Below, in pieces: positions 42,018 to 51,526 of a DNA stretch of 64,000 nucleotides (its first letter is position 1; every line of letters begins with the position of its first letter). Below the pieces are notes generated by a model. The model ran no database searches and was not told the DNA's origin. It was given only the letters and a program-made list of their open reading frames with translations. Location of the stretch: contig NZ_CP030771.1 in assembly GCF_006088715.1 (NCBI RefSeq), forward strand, positions 2,976,001 through 3,040,000, read 5' to 3'. A program made the translations under genes and the position numbers. This stretch comes from Streptomyces sp. YIM 121038. Lineage in GTDB: Bacteria; Actinomycetota; Actinomycetes; Streptomycetales; Streptomycetaceae.

Positions 42018-43538
42018 CTAGTTGAGAGCATTCGCGCCCTGGTGGTCGGGGTGGATCCATTCCGGTTTGCGGAACTTGAGGAAGGCGGCCGGAGCGGCCA
42101 CGCCGATCGCGAGCAGCCCGCCGCCGACGATCATCAGATAGCGCCACAGCGGCGCGTCGCCGAACTGGTCCGGCGGCACGAAGCCGATGCAGAGCGCGCA
42201 CGCCGAGGCGACGAAGCCGACCCCGGCGACGAGCGTGACGGCGGGCACCACGAAGCCGCGCTCGACGTGCGGCTGGGTGCGGCGCAGCCGCACCACGGCC
42301 ACGAACATCAGCAGGTACGCGATGAGGTAGATCTGCACGGTGATCACGGAGAACATCCAGTACGCGCTGGAGACGTCGTCGCTGAAGGCGTACATGACGC
42401 CGATCAGGGTGGTGATCACACCCTGCGCGATCATGATGTTCAGGGGCACGCCGTGCTTGTTGAAGCGCTGGAGGAACGGCGGCAGATAGCCCTCCTGCCG
42501 GGCCAGCGTCACCAGGCCCTTGGCGGGTCCCGCGAGCCACGTCAGCATGCCGCCGAGCGCGGCCATGACCAGCATGATCCCGACGACCTTCGTCATCCAG
42601 CCGATGTGGAAGTGGTCGAAGAACGCCTGGAAGGCCTGCATGAGCCCGGCGGTGAGGCTGAGCTGCTCGGACGGCATGACCCAGCTGATGGCCAGGGCCG
42701 GAACGACGAAGATCAGCAGGACGAGGCCGGTGGCCAGGAAGATCGACCGCGGGTACTCCGCGCGCGGGTGCCGCAGCGACGACACGTGGACGCCGTTCAT
42801 CTCCATGCCGGCGTACGACAGGAAGTTGTTGACGATGAGCACGAGGCTGGCCAGGCCCGTCCACGGCGGCAGCCAGTGGTCGGCGGTCATGGGCGCGGCG
42901 GGCTCGTTGCCCTGCCCCAGGAAGACGAGGCCGAGGGCGACGAGCACGACGCCGGGGATGAGCGTGCCGATCACGAGCCCCAGGGACGAGAGGCCCGCCA
43001 CCGTCTTGGTGCCGCGCGAGGTGATCCACACCCCGGTCCAGTAGATGACGACGATGACGATGGCCACGTAGAGGCCGTCCTCGGCGAGGCTCGGATGGAC
43101 GACGTACGCGAACGTCGAGGCCACGTACGCGAGCAGGCTCGGGTAGTACGCGATGGTCATCGCGAACTGGCACCACACCGCGACGAATCCGAGCGGCTTG
43201 CCGAGCGCCTCGCTCACCCACCGGTAGATGCCGCCCGTCCACCCGGAGGCCAGCTCCGCGCCGACGAGGGCCGTGGGCAGCAGGAAGACCACGGCGGGCA
43301 GGAGGTACAGGAAGACGGCGGCGAGGCCGTAGATGGCCATGGCGGGCGAGGGCCGCAGGCTCGCCACGGAGGCGGTGGTCATCAGGGCGAGCGTCACCCA
43401 GGAGATGAACTGCCGTGAGGTCCCGGTGTCCTCCCCGAACTCCGCGGCCCCGGCGTCACCGGCCTTCGCGGCCGCCGCGGCCCGTTCGGCCGCCGTCGTC
43501 TCGCCCGCGCTCTGTCCGGGCTTGTCCGTAGTCGTCAT
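42018..43538 (-). CDS. APC-superfamily amino-acid permease
   Basis: This 506-residue transporter has a 45-residue Ala/Glu-rich cytoplasmic start and about twelve membrane helices. LVGAELASGWTGGIYRWVSEALG and NNFLSYAGMEMNGVHVSSLRHPRAEYPR recall glutamate/GABA antiporters (GadC type). The substrate is probably an amino acid or an amine. The ATG at 43538 has no ribosome site, but GATCAT lies six bases upstream, again suggesting a leaderless start. It heads the DUF998/hydrolase operon and is divergent from the DUF6153 gene. Confidence 0.9.
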   Translation of the reverse strand: MTTTDKPGQSAGETTAAERAAAAAKAGDAGAAEFGEDTGTSRQFISWVTLALMTTASVASLRPSPAMAIYGLAAVFLYLLPAVVFLLPTALVGAELASGWTGGIYRWVSEALGKPLGFVAVWCQFAMTIAYYPSLLAYVASTFAYVVHPSLAEDGLYVAIVIVVIYWTGVWITSRGTKTVAGLSSLGLVIGTLIPGVVLVALGLVFLGQGNEPAAPMTADHWLPPWTGLASLVLIVNNFLSYAGMEMNGVHVSSLRHPRAEYPRSIFLATGLVLLIFVVPALAISWVMPSEQLSLTAGLMQAFQAFFDHFHIGWMTKVVGIMLVMAALGGMLTWLAGPAKGLVTLARQEGYLPPFLQRFNKHGVPLNIMIAQGVITTLIGVMYAFSDDVSSAYWMFSVITVQIYLIAYLLMFVAVVRLRRTQPHVERGFVVPAVTLVAGVGFVASACALCIGFVPPDQFGDAPLWRYLMIVGGGLLAIGVAAPAAFLKFRKPEWIHPDHQGANALN

Positions 43539-43595
43539 GGGTTCATGATCAATGTTTCTCGCGGGCCCCGCACATCGCCCCATACCGGGGAGGGG

Positions 43596-43601
43596 TAGGC
43601 T
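43596..43601 (+). promoter_or_regulatory. -10 box of the DUF6153 gene
   Basis: TAGGCT ends seven bases before the ATG at 43609. No Shine-Dalgarno sequence is visible, so the gene looks leaderless. Confidence 0.45.
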
Positions 43602-43608
43602 CCCGTCC

Positions 43609-44526
43609 ATGGCCCCGAAGCAACAGCCCACGAGCGCGAGCGGATTCCTGCTCCTCGTGGCGCTGTTGTTCGGCATCGTGACGATGCACACGTTGGGGCA
43701 TCCGCAGGAGCACGGCGACGGCTCGACGCCCTCGGCCCACGCGCGCGTGGCGGACACCACGGGGCCCGGGGAGGCTCACGCGGCCACTCGGGGCACCGTG
43801 ACGGGGCCGCTCACGCACGCGGGGGCTGCCGCCCCCACGGGGGCCGGGCCCGTGGCCGGGAACCAGGCCGCCGCGGATACGAGCGCCGGGCCGATGGCCG
43901 CGGGCCGCGCTGTCGCGCAGACGGGCACCGGACCCCTGGCCGCGAGCCACGCTGTCGCGGACGCGGGCGTCGAGCCCATGGCCGCGCGCCAGGCCGCACC
44001 GCACGCGGGCGCCCAGCCCCTGACCGCGAGTCACGTCGTCGCGGACGCGGGCGCCGGGCCCATGGCCGTGAACCACGTCGTCGCGCATGCGGGCCTCGGG
44101 GCCATGGCCGTGAGTCAGGCAGCCGCGGACGCGGGCGCCCAGCCCCTGACCTCGCCCCACGCCGCCCCGCACGCGAGCGCCGGACCCACGGCCGCGCACC
44201 AGGCCGCACCGCACACGGGGGCCCAGCTCCTGACCTCGCCCCACGCCGTCCCGCACGCGGGTGCCCAGCCCCCGGCCGCGAGTCACGTCGTCGCCCGTAC
44301 CGCCTCCCCGCCCGGCTCTCCTTCCCACGGCACCGGCATGGACCCGATGTCCGTGTGCCTGGCCGTCCTGGGCGGCGCCCTCGTGCTCGCGCTGTTCGGC
44401 GCGGTGGCGGCGCGGCCGCCGGTGGCCGCGCCCGTCCTGCTGCCCGCCGGGCTCCGGGCGGCGCCGTGGCCCGAGCCGCCCCCGCCGCGCGCGCTCCTCG
44501 CCCGGCTCTCCGTGCTGCGGATCTAG
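43609..44526 (+). CDS. DUF6153-like membrane protein with thirteen 14-residue repeats
   Basis: This 305-residue protein has an N-terminal membrane segment (FLLLVALLFGIVTMHTLGH), followed by an array at residues 51-232. A second membrane segment (MDPMSVCLAVLGGALVLALFGAVAA) and a C-terminal tail ending LSVLRI complete it. The two ends match the small DUF6153 proteins of Streptomyces, normally about 120-150 residues by my recollection, so the array is an expansion. The unit is like AGPMAVNHVVAHAG: Pro at position 3, His often at 8 and 12, and Ala/Gly elsewhere. The regular His spacing could bind metal, and a copper oxidase gene follows. Function unknown. Confidence 0.75.
   Translation: MAPKQQPTSASGFLLLVALLFGIVTMHTLGHPQEHGDGSTPSAHARVADTTGPGEAHAATRGTVTGPLTHAGAAAPTGAGPVAGNQAAADTSAGPMAAGRAVAQTGTGPLAASHAVADAGVEPMAARQAAPHAGAQPLTASHVVADAGAGPMAVNHVVAHAGLGAMAVSQAAADAGAQPLTSPHAAPHASAGPTAAHQAAPHTGAQLLTSPHAVPHAGAQPPAASHVVARTASPPGSPSHGTGMDPMSVCLAVLGGALVLALFGAVAARPPVAAPVLLPAGLRAAPWPEPPPPRALLARLSVLRI
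43759..44304 (+). repeat. 42-bp coding tandem repeat, thirteen copies
   Basis: Thirteen consecutive 42-base units with no gaps encode the 14-residue repeats. The first two units are the most diverged. Blocks such as GCCCAGCCCCTGACC recur, so the array probably grew by unequal exchange and may vary between strains. Confidence 0.8.
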
Positions 44527-44654
44527 GCCGCCGTACCGGCTGCTTCGCGCTGCCCGTGCCGCGGTGGGAACCTCCGCGGCCGCAGCGGTGTACCAGAAGC
44601 AGCAGACGCGCCCTTCTGCACGCACCACTCAGTACGGACGAGGTGTATCCAGTC

Positions 44655-46361
44655 ATGCGCACCCACACCGAGCGCACCCCGCACCCATCGCGCCGAGCCC
44701 TGCTCGGCGCCGCCCTCGCCACCGCCGGGGCCGGGCTCGCCACGGCCTGCTCCAGCGGCTCCAGCGACGGCTCGCACTCCGGCCACGGCGGCCGGGGCGG
44801 CCCTTCGGCCGGTTCGAAGGGCTATGTGACGCCCTCCGGCCCCGAGGTCGCCGCGGCCGAGAAGAAGCGCCCGGGCGGCGGCCGCCTGCGCGAGCTGAAG
44901 CTCATGGCCATGCCCGCGACGCTCGACCTGGGCGGCCCCACGGTCAAGTCCTGGGCGTACGGCGACGCGCTGCCCGGCAAGGAGATCCGCGCGACGGCGG
45001 GCGACACGCTCTCGCTCACCCTCGCCAACCACCTCCCGCAGACCACGAGCCTGCACTGGCATGGCCTGGCCCTGCGCAACGACATGGACGGCGTCCCCGG
45101 CCTCACCCAGCGGGACATCAAGCCCGGCGCCGCCTTCACCTACCGCTTCAAGGTCCCGCACCCGGGCACCTACTGGTTCCACCCGCACTCCGGCACCCAG
45201 CTGGACCGGGGGCTGTACGCGCCCTTGATCATCGACGACCCCAAGGAGCCCCTGACGTACGACAAGGAGTGGGTCGTCGTCCTCGACGACTGGGTCGACG
45301 GCGTCGACGGCTCCACCCCCGACGCGGTCCTCACGGAGCTGCGCGGCGGCATGGACATGGGCGGCGGCATGGACCACGGGGGCGGCATGGACCACGGCGG
45401 CTCCGGCGGCAGCGGCGGCGCGGACGGCTCCGGCGGCAGCGGTGGCGGCTCGGGGCACGAGGGGCACATGTCCCGCACCGCCCTGACCGGCTCCGCGAAG
45501 GCCTCCCCCGAGCCCGAGCCCAAGGGCCCTTCCCGCATGCTCATGGGCTCCACCAGCGACATCCTCGGCCGGGACGCGGGCGACGTGGCCTATCCGCACT
45601 ACTTGATCAACGGCCGCACCGCGAAGGCCCCCACCTCCTTCCGCGCCCGCCCCGGCGACCGCATCCGGCTCCGCCTGATCAACGCCGGCGGTGACACCGC
45701 CTTCCGGGTGGCGCTCGGCGGCCACGAGCTGACGGTCACGCACACCGACGGCTTCCCGGTGCGGCACCAGAAGGCCGACGCCCTGCTCATCGGCATGGGC
45801 GAGCGGTACGACGTCCTGGTCACCGCCAAGGACGGGGTCTTCCCGCTGACCGCCGTGGCCGAGGGCAAGAAGGCGGCGGCCCAGGCGGTGCTCCGCACGG
45901 GCGGCGGCCGCGCGCCGTCACCGTCGGTCCGGCCCAAGGAGCTCAAGGGCCGCGTGGTGCTCGCCGAGCGGCTCACGGCGGACGACTCCGTGGCCCTCAA
46001 GCCCGGCGCCCCCGACCGCACCATCAAGATCCGGCTGACAGGAGGCATGGAGAAGTACGACTGGGCCTTCGACAAGAAGCCGTACGCACCGGACCGGCGT
46101 CACCCGGTGCGCGCGGGTGAGCGCGTGCGCCTGGAGTTCAGCAACTCCACGTCGATGTGGCACCCCCTCCATCTGCACGGCCACACCTTCGCCCTGGCGA
46201 GCGCCCCCGGGCGCCCCCGCAAGGACACCGCGATCGTGCTGCCGAACGGCCGCCTGACGGTGGACTTCGAAGCGGACAATCCAGGCCTGTGGATGATCCA
46301 CTGTCACAACGTGTACCACGCGGAGGCAGGAATGATGACCGTCCTCGGCTATCGCTCCTGA
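44655..46361 (+). CDS. multicopper oxidase, Tat-exported
   Basis: This 568-residue laccase-like enzyme has a twin-arginine start (SRRALLGAALATAG) and Cys32 as a possible but weak lipid site. Copper ligands are at HWHG (134-137), HPHSG (176-180), HPLHLHGH and HCHNVYHAEAGMM near the end, which form the trinuclear and type 1 sites. A Met/His/Gly insertion at residues 231-272 (repeats of GGMDHG) resembles the methionine-rich copper-binding inserts of CueO-like cuprous oxidases. A role in copper tolerance or phenol oxidation is likely. The upstream DUF6153 gene is 128 bases away. Confidence 0.93.
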   Translation: MRTHTERTPHPSRRALLGAALATAGAGLATACSSGSSDGSHSGHGGRGGPSAGSKGYVTPSGPEVAAAEKKRPGGGRLRELKLMAMPATLDLGGPTVKSWAYGDALPGKEIRATAGDTLSLTLANHLPQTTSLHWHGLALRNDMDGVPGLTQRDIKPGAAFTYRFKVPHPGTYWFHPHSGTQLDRGLYAPLIIDDPKEPLTYDKEWVVVLDDWVDGVDGSTPDAVLTELRGGMDMGGGMDHGGGMDHGGSGGSGGADGSGGSGGGSGHEGHMSRTALTGSAKASPEPEPKGPSRMLMGSTSDILGRDAGDVAYPHYLINGRTAKAPTSFRARPGDRIRLRLINAGGDTAFRVALGGHELTVTHTDGFPVRHQKADALLIGMGERYDVLVTAKDGVFPLTAVAEGKKAAAQAVLRTGGGRAPSPSVRPKELKGRVVLAERLTADDSVALKPGAPDRTIKIRLTGGMEKYDWAFDKKPYAPDRRHPVRAGERVRLEFSNSTSMWHPLHLHGHTFALASAPGRPRKDTAIVLPNGRLTVDFEADNPGLWMIHCHNVYHAEAGMMTVLGYRS

Positions 46362-46440
46362 CCCAGGTCAAGGCCAGGGCGCGGTGCTCCTGGGCGGTCG
46401 TCCGCCGTCCGTTCCAGGGGCATCGCGTCGGGTTGACGAT

Positions 46441-46446
46441 TACACT
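46441..46446 (+). promoter_or_regulatory. -10 box of nadE
   Basis: TACACT ends six bases before the GTG at 46453. The intervening GGGGCC is not a ribosome site at usable spacing, so the transcript is probably leaderless. Confidence 0.5.
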
Positions 46447-46452
46447 GGGGCC

Positions 46453-48201
46453 GTGCCTCAACTACGCCTTGCGCTGAATCAGATCGACTCCACCGTCGGC
46501 GACCTCACCAAGAACGCGGACGCGGTCCTCCGCTGGACCCGGCACTCCGCCGAACAGGGCGCGCACCTCGTCGCGTTCCCGGAGATGGCACTCACCGGTT
46601 ATCCGGTGGAGGACCTCGCCCTGCGTTCCTCCTTCGTGGAGGCGTCCCGTCGGGCCCTGCGCGCGCTCGCGGTCCGCATCCGCGACGAGGGCCTGGGCGA
46701 ACTGCCCGTCGTCGTCGGCTATCTGGACCGCAGCGACGAGGCCAAGCCGCGTTACGGCCAGCCCGCGGGAGCCCCGCGCAACGCGGCGGCCGTGCTGCAC
46801 CGCGGCGAGGTGGCGCTCACCTTCTCCAAGCACCATCTGCCCAACTACGGCGTCTTCGACGAGTTCCGCTACTTCGTCCCCGGCGAGACGCTCCCGGTCG
46901 TCCGCGTGCACGGCGTCGACGTGGCGCTCGCGATCTGCGAGGACCTGTGGCAGGACGGCGGCCGCGTCCCGGCCGCCCGCACGGCCGGGGCCGGGCTCCT
47001 GCTGTCCATCAACGCGTCCCCGTACGAGCAGAACAAGGACGACCAGCGGCTCGAACTGGTCCGCAAGCGGGCGCAGGAGGCCGGTTGCACCACCGCCTAC
47101 CTGGCGATGACGGGCGGTCAGGACGAGCTGGTCTTCGACGGCGACTCGATCGTCGTCGACAGGGACGGCGAGGTCATCGCGCGGGCCCCGCAGTTCGCCG
47201 AGGGCTGTGTGGTGCTCGACCTGGAGCTGCCCGCTGCCGCCGCGCAGGCGCCGTCGGGCGTCGTCGACGACGGGCTGCGCATCGAGCACGTCACGCTCTC
47301 CGCCGAACCGCTCGCGCCGTACGAGGCCGAGCACACCGGCACGTACGCCGAGCGCCTGGACGACGACGAGGAGGTCTACTCGGCCCTCGTCGTCGGCCTG
47401 CGCGCGTACGTCCAGAAGAACGGCTTCCGCTCCGTGCTCATCGGGCTCTCCGGAGGCATCGACTCGGCACTCACGGCCGCCCTCGCCTGCGACGCACTGG
47501 GCGCGGAGAACGTGTACGGGGTCGCGATGCCCTCCCGGTACTCCTCCGAGCACTCCATCGCCGACGCGGCGGAGCTGGCGCGCCGCACCGGCCTCGGCTT
47601 CCGCACCGTGCCGATCGCGCCGATGTTCGACGCGTACATGGAGTCCCTCGGGCTCACCGGGCTCGCCGAGGAGAACCTCCAGTCGCGGCTGCGCGGCACG
47701 ATGCTCATGGCGCTCTCCAACCAGGAGGGCCACATCGTGCTCGCGCCGGGCAACAAGTCCGAGCTGGCCGTGGGCTATTCGACGCTGTACGGCGACTCCG
47801 TCGGGGCGTACGGGCCCATCAAGGACGTCTACAAGACCTCGGTCTTCCGGCTCGCGAAGTGGCGCAACCGGGCCGCCGCCGAGCGCGGCGGGACCCCGCC
47901 GATCCCCGAGAACTCCATCAGCAAGCCGCCGAGCGCGGAGCTGCGGCCCGACCAGGTGGACACGGACTCGCTGCCGGACTACCCCGTCCTCGACGCGATC
48001 CTTGAGCGGTACGTGGACCGGGACGAGGGCGCCGAGGCGGTCGTCGCCGCGGGCTTCGACGCGGAGCTCGTCGCGCGGACGCTGCGGATGGTGGACACCG
48101 CCGAGTACAAGCGGCGGCAGTACCCGCCGGGCACCAAGATCTCCCCCAAGGGCTTCGGCAAGGACCGGCGGCTGCCGATCACCAACGCCTGGCGCGAATA
48201 G
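46453..48201 (+). CDS. nadE: glutamine-dependent NAD+ synthetase
   Basis: This 582-residue two-domain enzyme makes NAD+ from deamido-NAD+ with ATP and glutamine. The N-terminal nitrilase-type glutaminase has the Glu of FPEMALTGYP, the Lys of FSKHHLPNYG and the Cys of AICEDLW. The C-terminal synthetase has the PP-loop LSGGIDSALTAAL and APGNKSELAVGYSTLYGD. Length and domain order are as expected. The start is a GTG. It is transcribed towards an MFS gene, with a hairpin between their ends. Confidence 0.97.
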   Translation: MPQLRLALNQIDSTVGDLTKNADAVLRWTRHSAEQGAHLVAFPEMALTGYPVEDLALRSSFVEASRRALRALAVRIRDEGLGELPVVVGYLDRSDEAKPRYGQPAGAPRNAAAVLHRGEVALTFSKHHLPNYGVFDEFRYFVPGETLPVVRVHGVDVALAICEDLWQDGGRVPAARTAGAGLLLSINASPYEQNKDDQRLELVRKRAQEAGCTTAYLAMTGGQDELVFDGDSIVVDRDGEVIARAPQFAEGCVVLDLELPAAAAQAPSGVVDDGLRIEHVTLSAEPLAPYEAEHTGTYAERLDDDEEVYSALVVGLRAYVQKNGFRSVLIGLSGGIDSALTAALACDALGAENVYGVAMPSRYSSEHSIADAAELARRTGLGFRTVPIAPMFDAYMESLGLTGLAEENLQSRLRGTMLMALSNQEGHIVLAPGNKSELAVGYSTLYGDSVGAYGPIKDVYKTSVFRLAKWRNRAAAERGGTPPIPENSISKPPSAELRPDQVDTDSLPDYPVLDAILERYVDRDEGAEAVVAAGFDAELVARTLRMVDTAEYKRRQYPPGTKISPKGFGKDRRLPITNAWRE

Positions 48202-48210
48202 CCCCCGACG

Positions 48211-48239
48211 GGCCGCGGCTGCCCACCGCTGCCGCGGCC
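48211..48239. terminator. terminator between nadE and an MFS gene
   Basis: GGCCGCGGC (48211-48219) pairs perfectly with GCCGCGGCC (48231-48239) around an eleven-base loop. It starts ten bases after the nadE stop and can serve both convergent genes. Confidence 0.65.
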
Positions 48240-48260
48240 GAGCGGGTGCCGCCCGGGGCC

Positions 48261-49478
48261 CTAGTGGTGGGTCCGCTCCCGGGTCGGCTTCGGGGTGGGG
48301 GTGACGACCCGGCCCGGGGAGGGCGCGGGGGTGCGGCGGAGGTCCTCGGCGTAGGCGATCGCCGCGACGCCGAGGCCGAGGACGGCGAGGGCCGCCCCGG
48401 CGAGGGCGGGGGACGTGACGCCGAAGCCCGCCGCGAGGGCGAGGCCGCCGATCCACGCGCCGCCGGCGTTCGCGAGGTTGAACGCGGCCTGGTTGGCGGA
48501 GGAGGCGAGCGAAGGCGCCGCGGCGGCCTTCTCCATGACCATGAGCTGGAGCGGCGAGCCGGTGGTGAAGGCGGCCATGCCGAGGAGGGTCACGCCGACG
48601 GCGGCGCTCCACTCGGCCTTCATGAGGAGCGGGAAGAGGAGGAGGACCAGGGCGAGGGAGGCCAGGCCGCCGAAGAGGGTGCCGCGCAGGGCGTGGTCGG
48701 CGAGCCGCCCGCCGAGCAGGTTGCCCGCGGTGGCGCCGACGCCGAAGAGCGCGAGCAGCAGCGTCACACTGGCCTCGGCGAACCCCGCGGAGTCGGTGAG
48801 CATCGGCGTGACGTAGCTGTAGGCGGCGAAGAGCGCCCCGAAGCCCGCGACGGTCGTACCGAGCGCGAGCCACACGGGCAGCGAGCCGAGCGCCCGCAGC
48901 TCGCCGCGCAGGCCCACGCTCTCGCCGTGGCCGTGGTCGGCGGGGACGAGCAGCGCGAGCGCGGCGATGGCGGCGAGCCCGATCGCGCTCACGGCGAGGA
49001 ACGTGGCGCGCCAGCCGAGCTGCTGCCCCATGAGCGTGGCGATGGGCACGCCGACGACGTTGGCGACGGTGAGCCCGAGGAACATCAGGGACACCGACCG
49101 CGCCTTGCGCTCGGGCGCGACGAGCCCGGTGGCGACGACCGCGCCGACGCCGAAGAACGCCCCGTGCGGCAGTCCGCTGAGGAAGCGGGCGGCGAGGAGC
49201 AGGTGGTAGTCCGAGGCCGCGGCCGAGAGCGCGTTGCCGACGACGAAGAGGACCATGAGGCCGATCAGGACGCGGCGCCGGGGCAGCCGCGCGGTGACGG
49301 CGGCGAGCAGCGGGGCGCCGATGACGACGCCGAGCGCGTACGCGGACACGAGGTGTCCTGCGGTGGGTATGGATATGCCGAGGTCGTCGGCGACGTTGGG
49401 CAGCAGGCCCATCATCACGAACTCGGTCGTGCCGATGCCGAAGGCGCCCACGGCGAGGGCGAGCAGGGCCAGGGGCAT
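48261..49478 (-). CDS. MFS transporter, AraJ/drug-efflux type (DHA1)
   Basis: This 405-residue protein has twelve membrane segments. It begins LALAVGAFGIGTTEFVMMGLLPNVADDLG, a hallmark of AraJ/YdhP-like exporters, and has the motif-A-like ARLPRRRVLIGLM loop. The last 25 residues are a Pro/Thr-rich tail. The substrate is unknown; members export sugars, arabinosides or drugs. No regulator is adjacent. Confidence 0.92.
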   Translation of the reverse strand: MPLALLALAVGAFGIGTTEFVMMGLLPNVADDLGISIPTAGHLVSAYALGVVIGAPLLAAVTARLPRRRVLIGLMVLFVVGNALSAAASDYHLLLAARFLSGLPHGAFFGVGAVVATGLVAPERKARSVSLMFLGLTVANVVGVPIATLMGQQLGWRATFLAVSAIGLAAIAALALLVPADHGHGESVGLRGELRALGSLPVWLALGTTVAGFGALFAAYSYVTPMLTDSAGFAEASVTLLLALFGVGATAGNLLGGRLADHALRGTLFGGLASLALVLLLFPLLMKAEWSAAVGVTLLGMAAFTTGSPLQLMVMEKAAAAPSLASSANQAAFNLANAGGAWIGGLALAAGFGVTSPALAGAALAVLGLGVAAIAYAEDLRRTPAPSPGRVVTPTPKPTRERTHH

Positions 49479-49661
49479 GGAGACGTACTACCTTCCGAAC
49501 AGCCCGTACGAGGGCAGGGACGATCCAGGGAATCGTTTGGTTCACGTACGGAACAAAGAGGTCCGCACCCAGTATTCCGCCCGCGCGCACCGCGAGGTGA
49601 AGGGCACATGACCATCGAGCGTCGACGGCGCGCGGCCCTCAGCGGCTGGCCGTGCGTGACC

Positions 49662-50684
49662 TCAGAGGTCGACGCTCGCCGCCACCGGCAGGTGGTCGCT
49701 GTCCGTCCGCGACAGCGTCCAGGACGACACCGGCTCGACGCCCTTGACCATGATCTGGTCGATGCGGGCCATCGGGAACGACGCGGGCCAGCTGAAGCCG
49801 AAGCCGTCGCCCGCGGCGCCCTGCGTGGAGCGCATCTGGGAGGTGACGGCGTTCAGGGCGCGGTCGTTCATCGTGCCGTTCAGGTCGCCGAGCAGGATGA
49901 CCTTGCTGATCTTCTCGTGGGAGATGGCCTCGCCGAGCGCGTCGGCGCTGTCGTCGCGCTGCCCGGCGGTGAAGCCCGCGTCGAGCTTGACCCGCACCGA
50001 CGGCAGGTGGGCGACGTAGAACGCCACCTCGCCCTTGGGCGTGTGCACGGTCGTCCGCATGGCCCGGGTCCAGCCCAGCTTGATGTCGACGGGCTTGGTG
50101 GCGGTCAGCGGGTACTTGCTCCACAGCCCGACGGTGCCCTGCACCGAGTGGTACTTGTACGTGCCCGCCAGCGCCTTCTCGTACGTGGGGACCGCGGCGG
50201 AGGTGAGCTCCTCCAGGGCGATGACGTCCGCGCCGGACGCGGCGACGTCACGGGCGGTCGAGGCCGGGTCGGGGTTGTCCGCGTTCACGTTGTGCGTGGC
50301 CACGGTGAGGTCGCCGCCGCTGCCCGACTTGTCGGTGACGAGGCCGCCGAAGGCGTCGAGCCAGACGATCACAGGGAGCAGCAGGGTGACGAGCGCGGTC
50401 GCGGACTTGCGGACGACGGCGATCACGAGGAGCACGGGGATGAAGAGGCCGAGCCACGGCAGGAACGTCTCGGTGAGACTGCCGAGGTTGCCCACGCCGT
50501 TCGGGATCTGGGCGTGCACGAGCATCACCAGACCGATCACGACCGCGAATCCGGCCGTGACGAGTCCGCGCCGCCAGATGCCGGGGTCACCCCGCCAGCC
50601 GTCGACGAAACGCCGCAGCGGGGAGCCCTGGCGCTCGGGCCGCGAGCTGCCGCTGTCCGTCTCCGCCTTGTACGCCTGCGCCAT
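49662..50684 (-). CDS. membrane-anchored endonuclease/exonuclease/phosphatase-family protein
   Basis: This 340-residue protein has a basic start, three hydrophobic segments in residues 38-118 and an external EEP domain. The domain has VATHNVNADN, IALEELTS (metal-binding Glu), LLGDLNGTMNDRAL (catalytic Asp and Asn) and DSDHLPVAASV with the C-terminal Asp-His. Outside the membrane it could act on nucleic acids or phospholipids. Its neighbours do not narrow this. Confidence 0.88.
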   Translation of the reverse strand: MAQAYKAETDSGSSRPERQGSPLRRFVDGWRGDPGIWRRGLVTAGFAVVIGLVMLVHAQIPNGVGNLGSLTETFLPWLGLFIPVLLVIAVVRKSATALVTLLLPVIVWLDAFGGLVTDKSGSGGDLTVATHNVNADNPDPASTARDVAASGADVIALEELTSAAVPTYEKALAGTYKYHSVQGTVGLWSKYPLTATKPVDIKLGWTRAMRTTVHTPKGEVAFYVAHLPSVRVKLDAGFTAGQRDDSADALGEAISHEKISKVILLGDLNGTMNDRALNAVTSQMRSTQGAAGDGFGFSWPASFPMARIDQIMVKGVEPVSSWTLSRTDSDHLPVAASVDL

Positions 50685-50929
50685 ACTCTCGTCGCCTCAC
50701 TGACTGCCGTGCACACCGTCCCCCGCCCCTGAACCCTAGGCGATGATCGGGTGTCGTCCCCGCCGTCCGCGGACGGCCCTACGGACCCGAGGACGAGCGG
50801 GGGCGCACGACAGGTTCCGGATGCGCCCCCAGGGTCCGCACTCTGTGACGAAACGCGCATATCGCCTGCGAGTTCAGGGCTGCTCGGGGCGACACGCTAA
50901 CACCCCGCACCCCTCTCGGGGGCTCACTC

Positions 50930-51526
50930 TCAGGGGCGCAGTCCGTCGAGGATCAGGTCGACCACGCGCTCCGGCAGGTCCTCGTCGAGGGGGGCGTCGG
51001 AGCGCATGACGGTACGGACCAGCATGGGGCCGACGAACAGCTCGTGGGCGAGCGCGATGTCGACGTCCGCGCGCAGCTCGCCGTTCTCCTGGCCCCGGCG
51101 CAGGACGTCGTGGGTGCGGCGGCGCTGTGGCTCGATGACCGTCGCGTGGTACGCGTCCCAGAGCTTGGGCAGGGTCTTCATTTGCGCGAAGACGTTGTGC
51201 AGGATCGCCGACGCGCGCAGGTTCAGACCGCGGCGGCGGATCTGCTCCAGGAGGACGACGAGGTCGTCGCGCATGGAGGTGCCGGGCAGGACGGCGGGCG
51301 GCGCCTCCAGGGTGCGCAGGACGTCGACGAAGATCTCTTCCTTGCCGCTCCAGCGGCGGTAGATGGTGGCCTTGCCGACGCCCGCGGTGCGGGCGATGCG
51401 CTCGATGGACAGCTCGGCGAGGGGGGTGCCCTCCTCGATGAGCCGGATCACGCCCTCCAGGATCGACCGCTCCACGGCCTCGCTGCGGGGGCGGCCGCGG
51501 GCGGCTCGGGTGGGGCTCTGCGCCAC
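50930..51526 (-). CDS. TetR-family regulator of the adjacent MFS gene
   Basis: This 198-residue repressor has a helix-turn-helix (LSIERIARTAGVGKATIYRRWSGKEEI) and a C-terminal domain of the TetR_C type. The GTG at 51526 has GGAG about nine bases upstream. It follows the DHA2 exporter gene on the same strand after 187 bases and a hairpin (51656-51684). It probably represses that exporter through the palindrome at 53342-53360 and releases it on binding a drug. Confidence 0.92.
   Translation of the reverse strand: MAQSPTRAARGRPRSEAVERSILEGVIRLIEEGTPLAELSIERIARTAGVGKATIYRRWSGKEEIFVDVLRTLEAPPAVLPGTSMRDDLVVLLEQIRRRGLNLRASAILHNVFAQMKTLPKLWDAYHATVIEPQRRRTHDVLRRGQENGELRADVDIALAHELFVGPMLVRTVMRSDAPLDEDLPERVVDLILDGLRP

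Noticed and set aside
40239..43418. Plus-strand open frame of over 1000 codons
   Set aside because: It is antisense to the permease, DUF998 and hydrolase genes and lacks any domain.
43759..44304. Regular repeats that might suggest a CRISPR array
   Set aside because: The units are contiguous 42-base coding repeats in one open frame, with no unique spacers and no cas genes.
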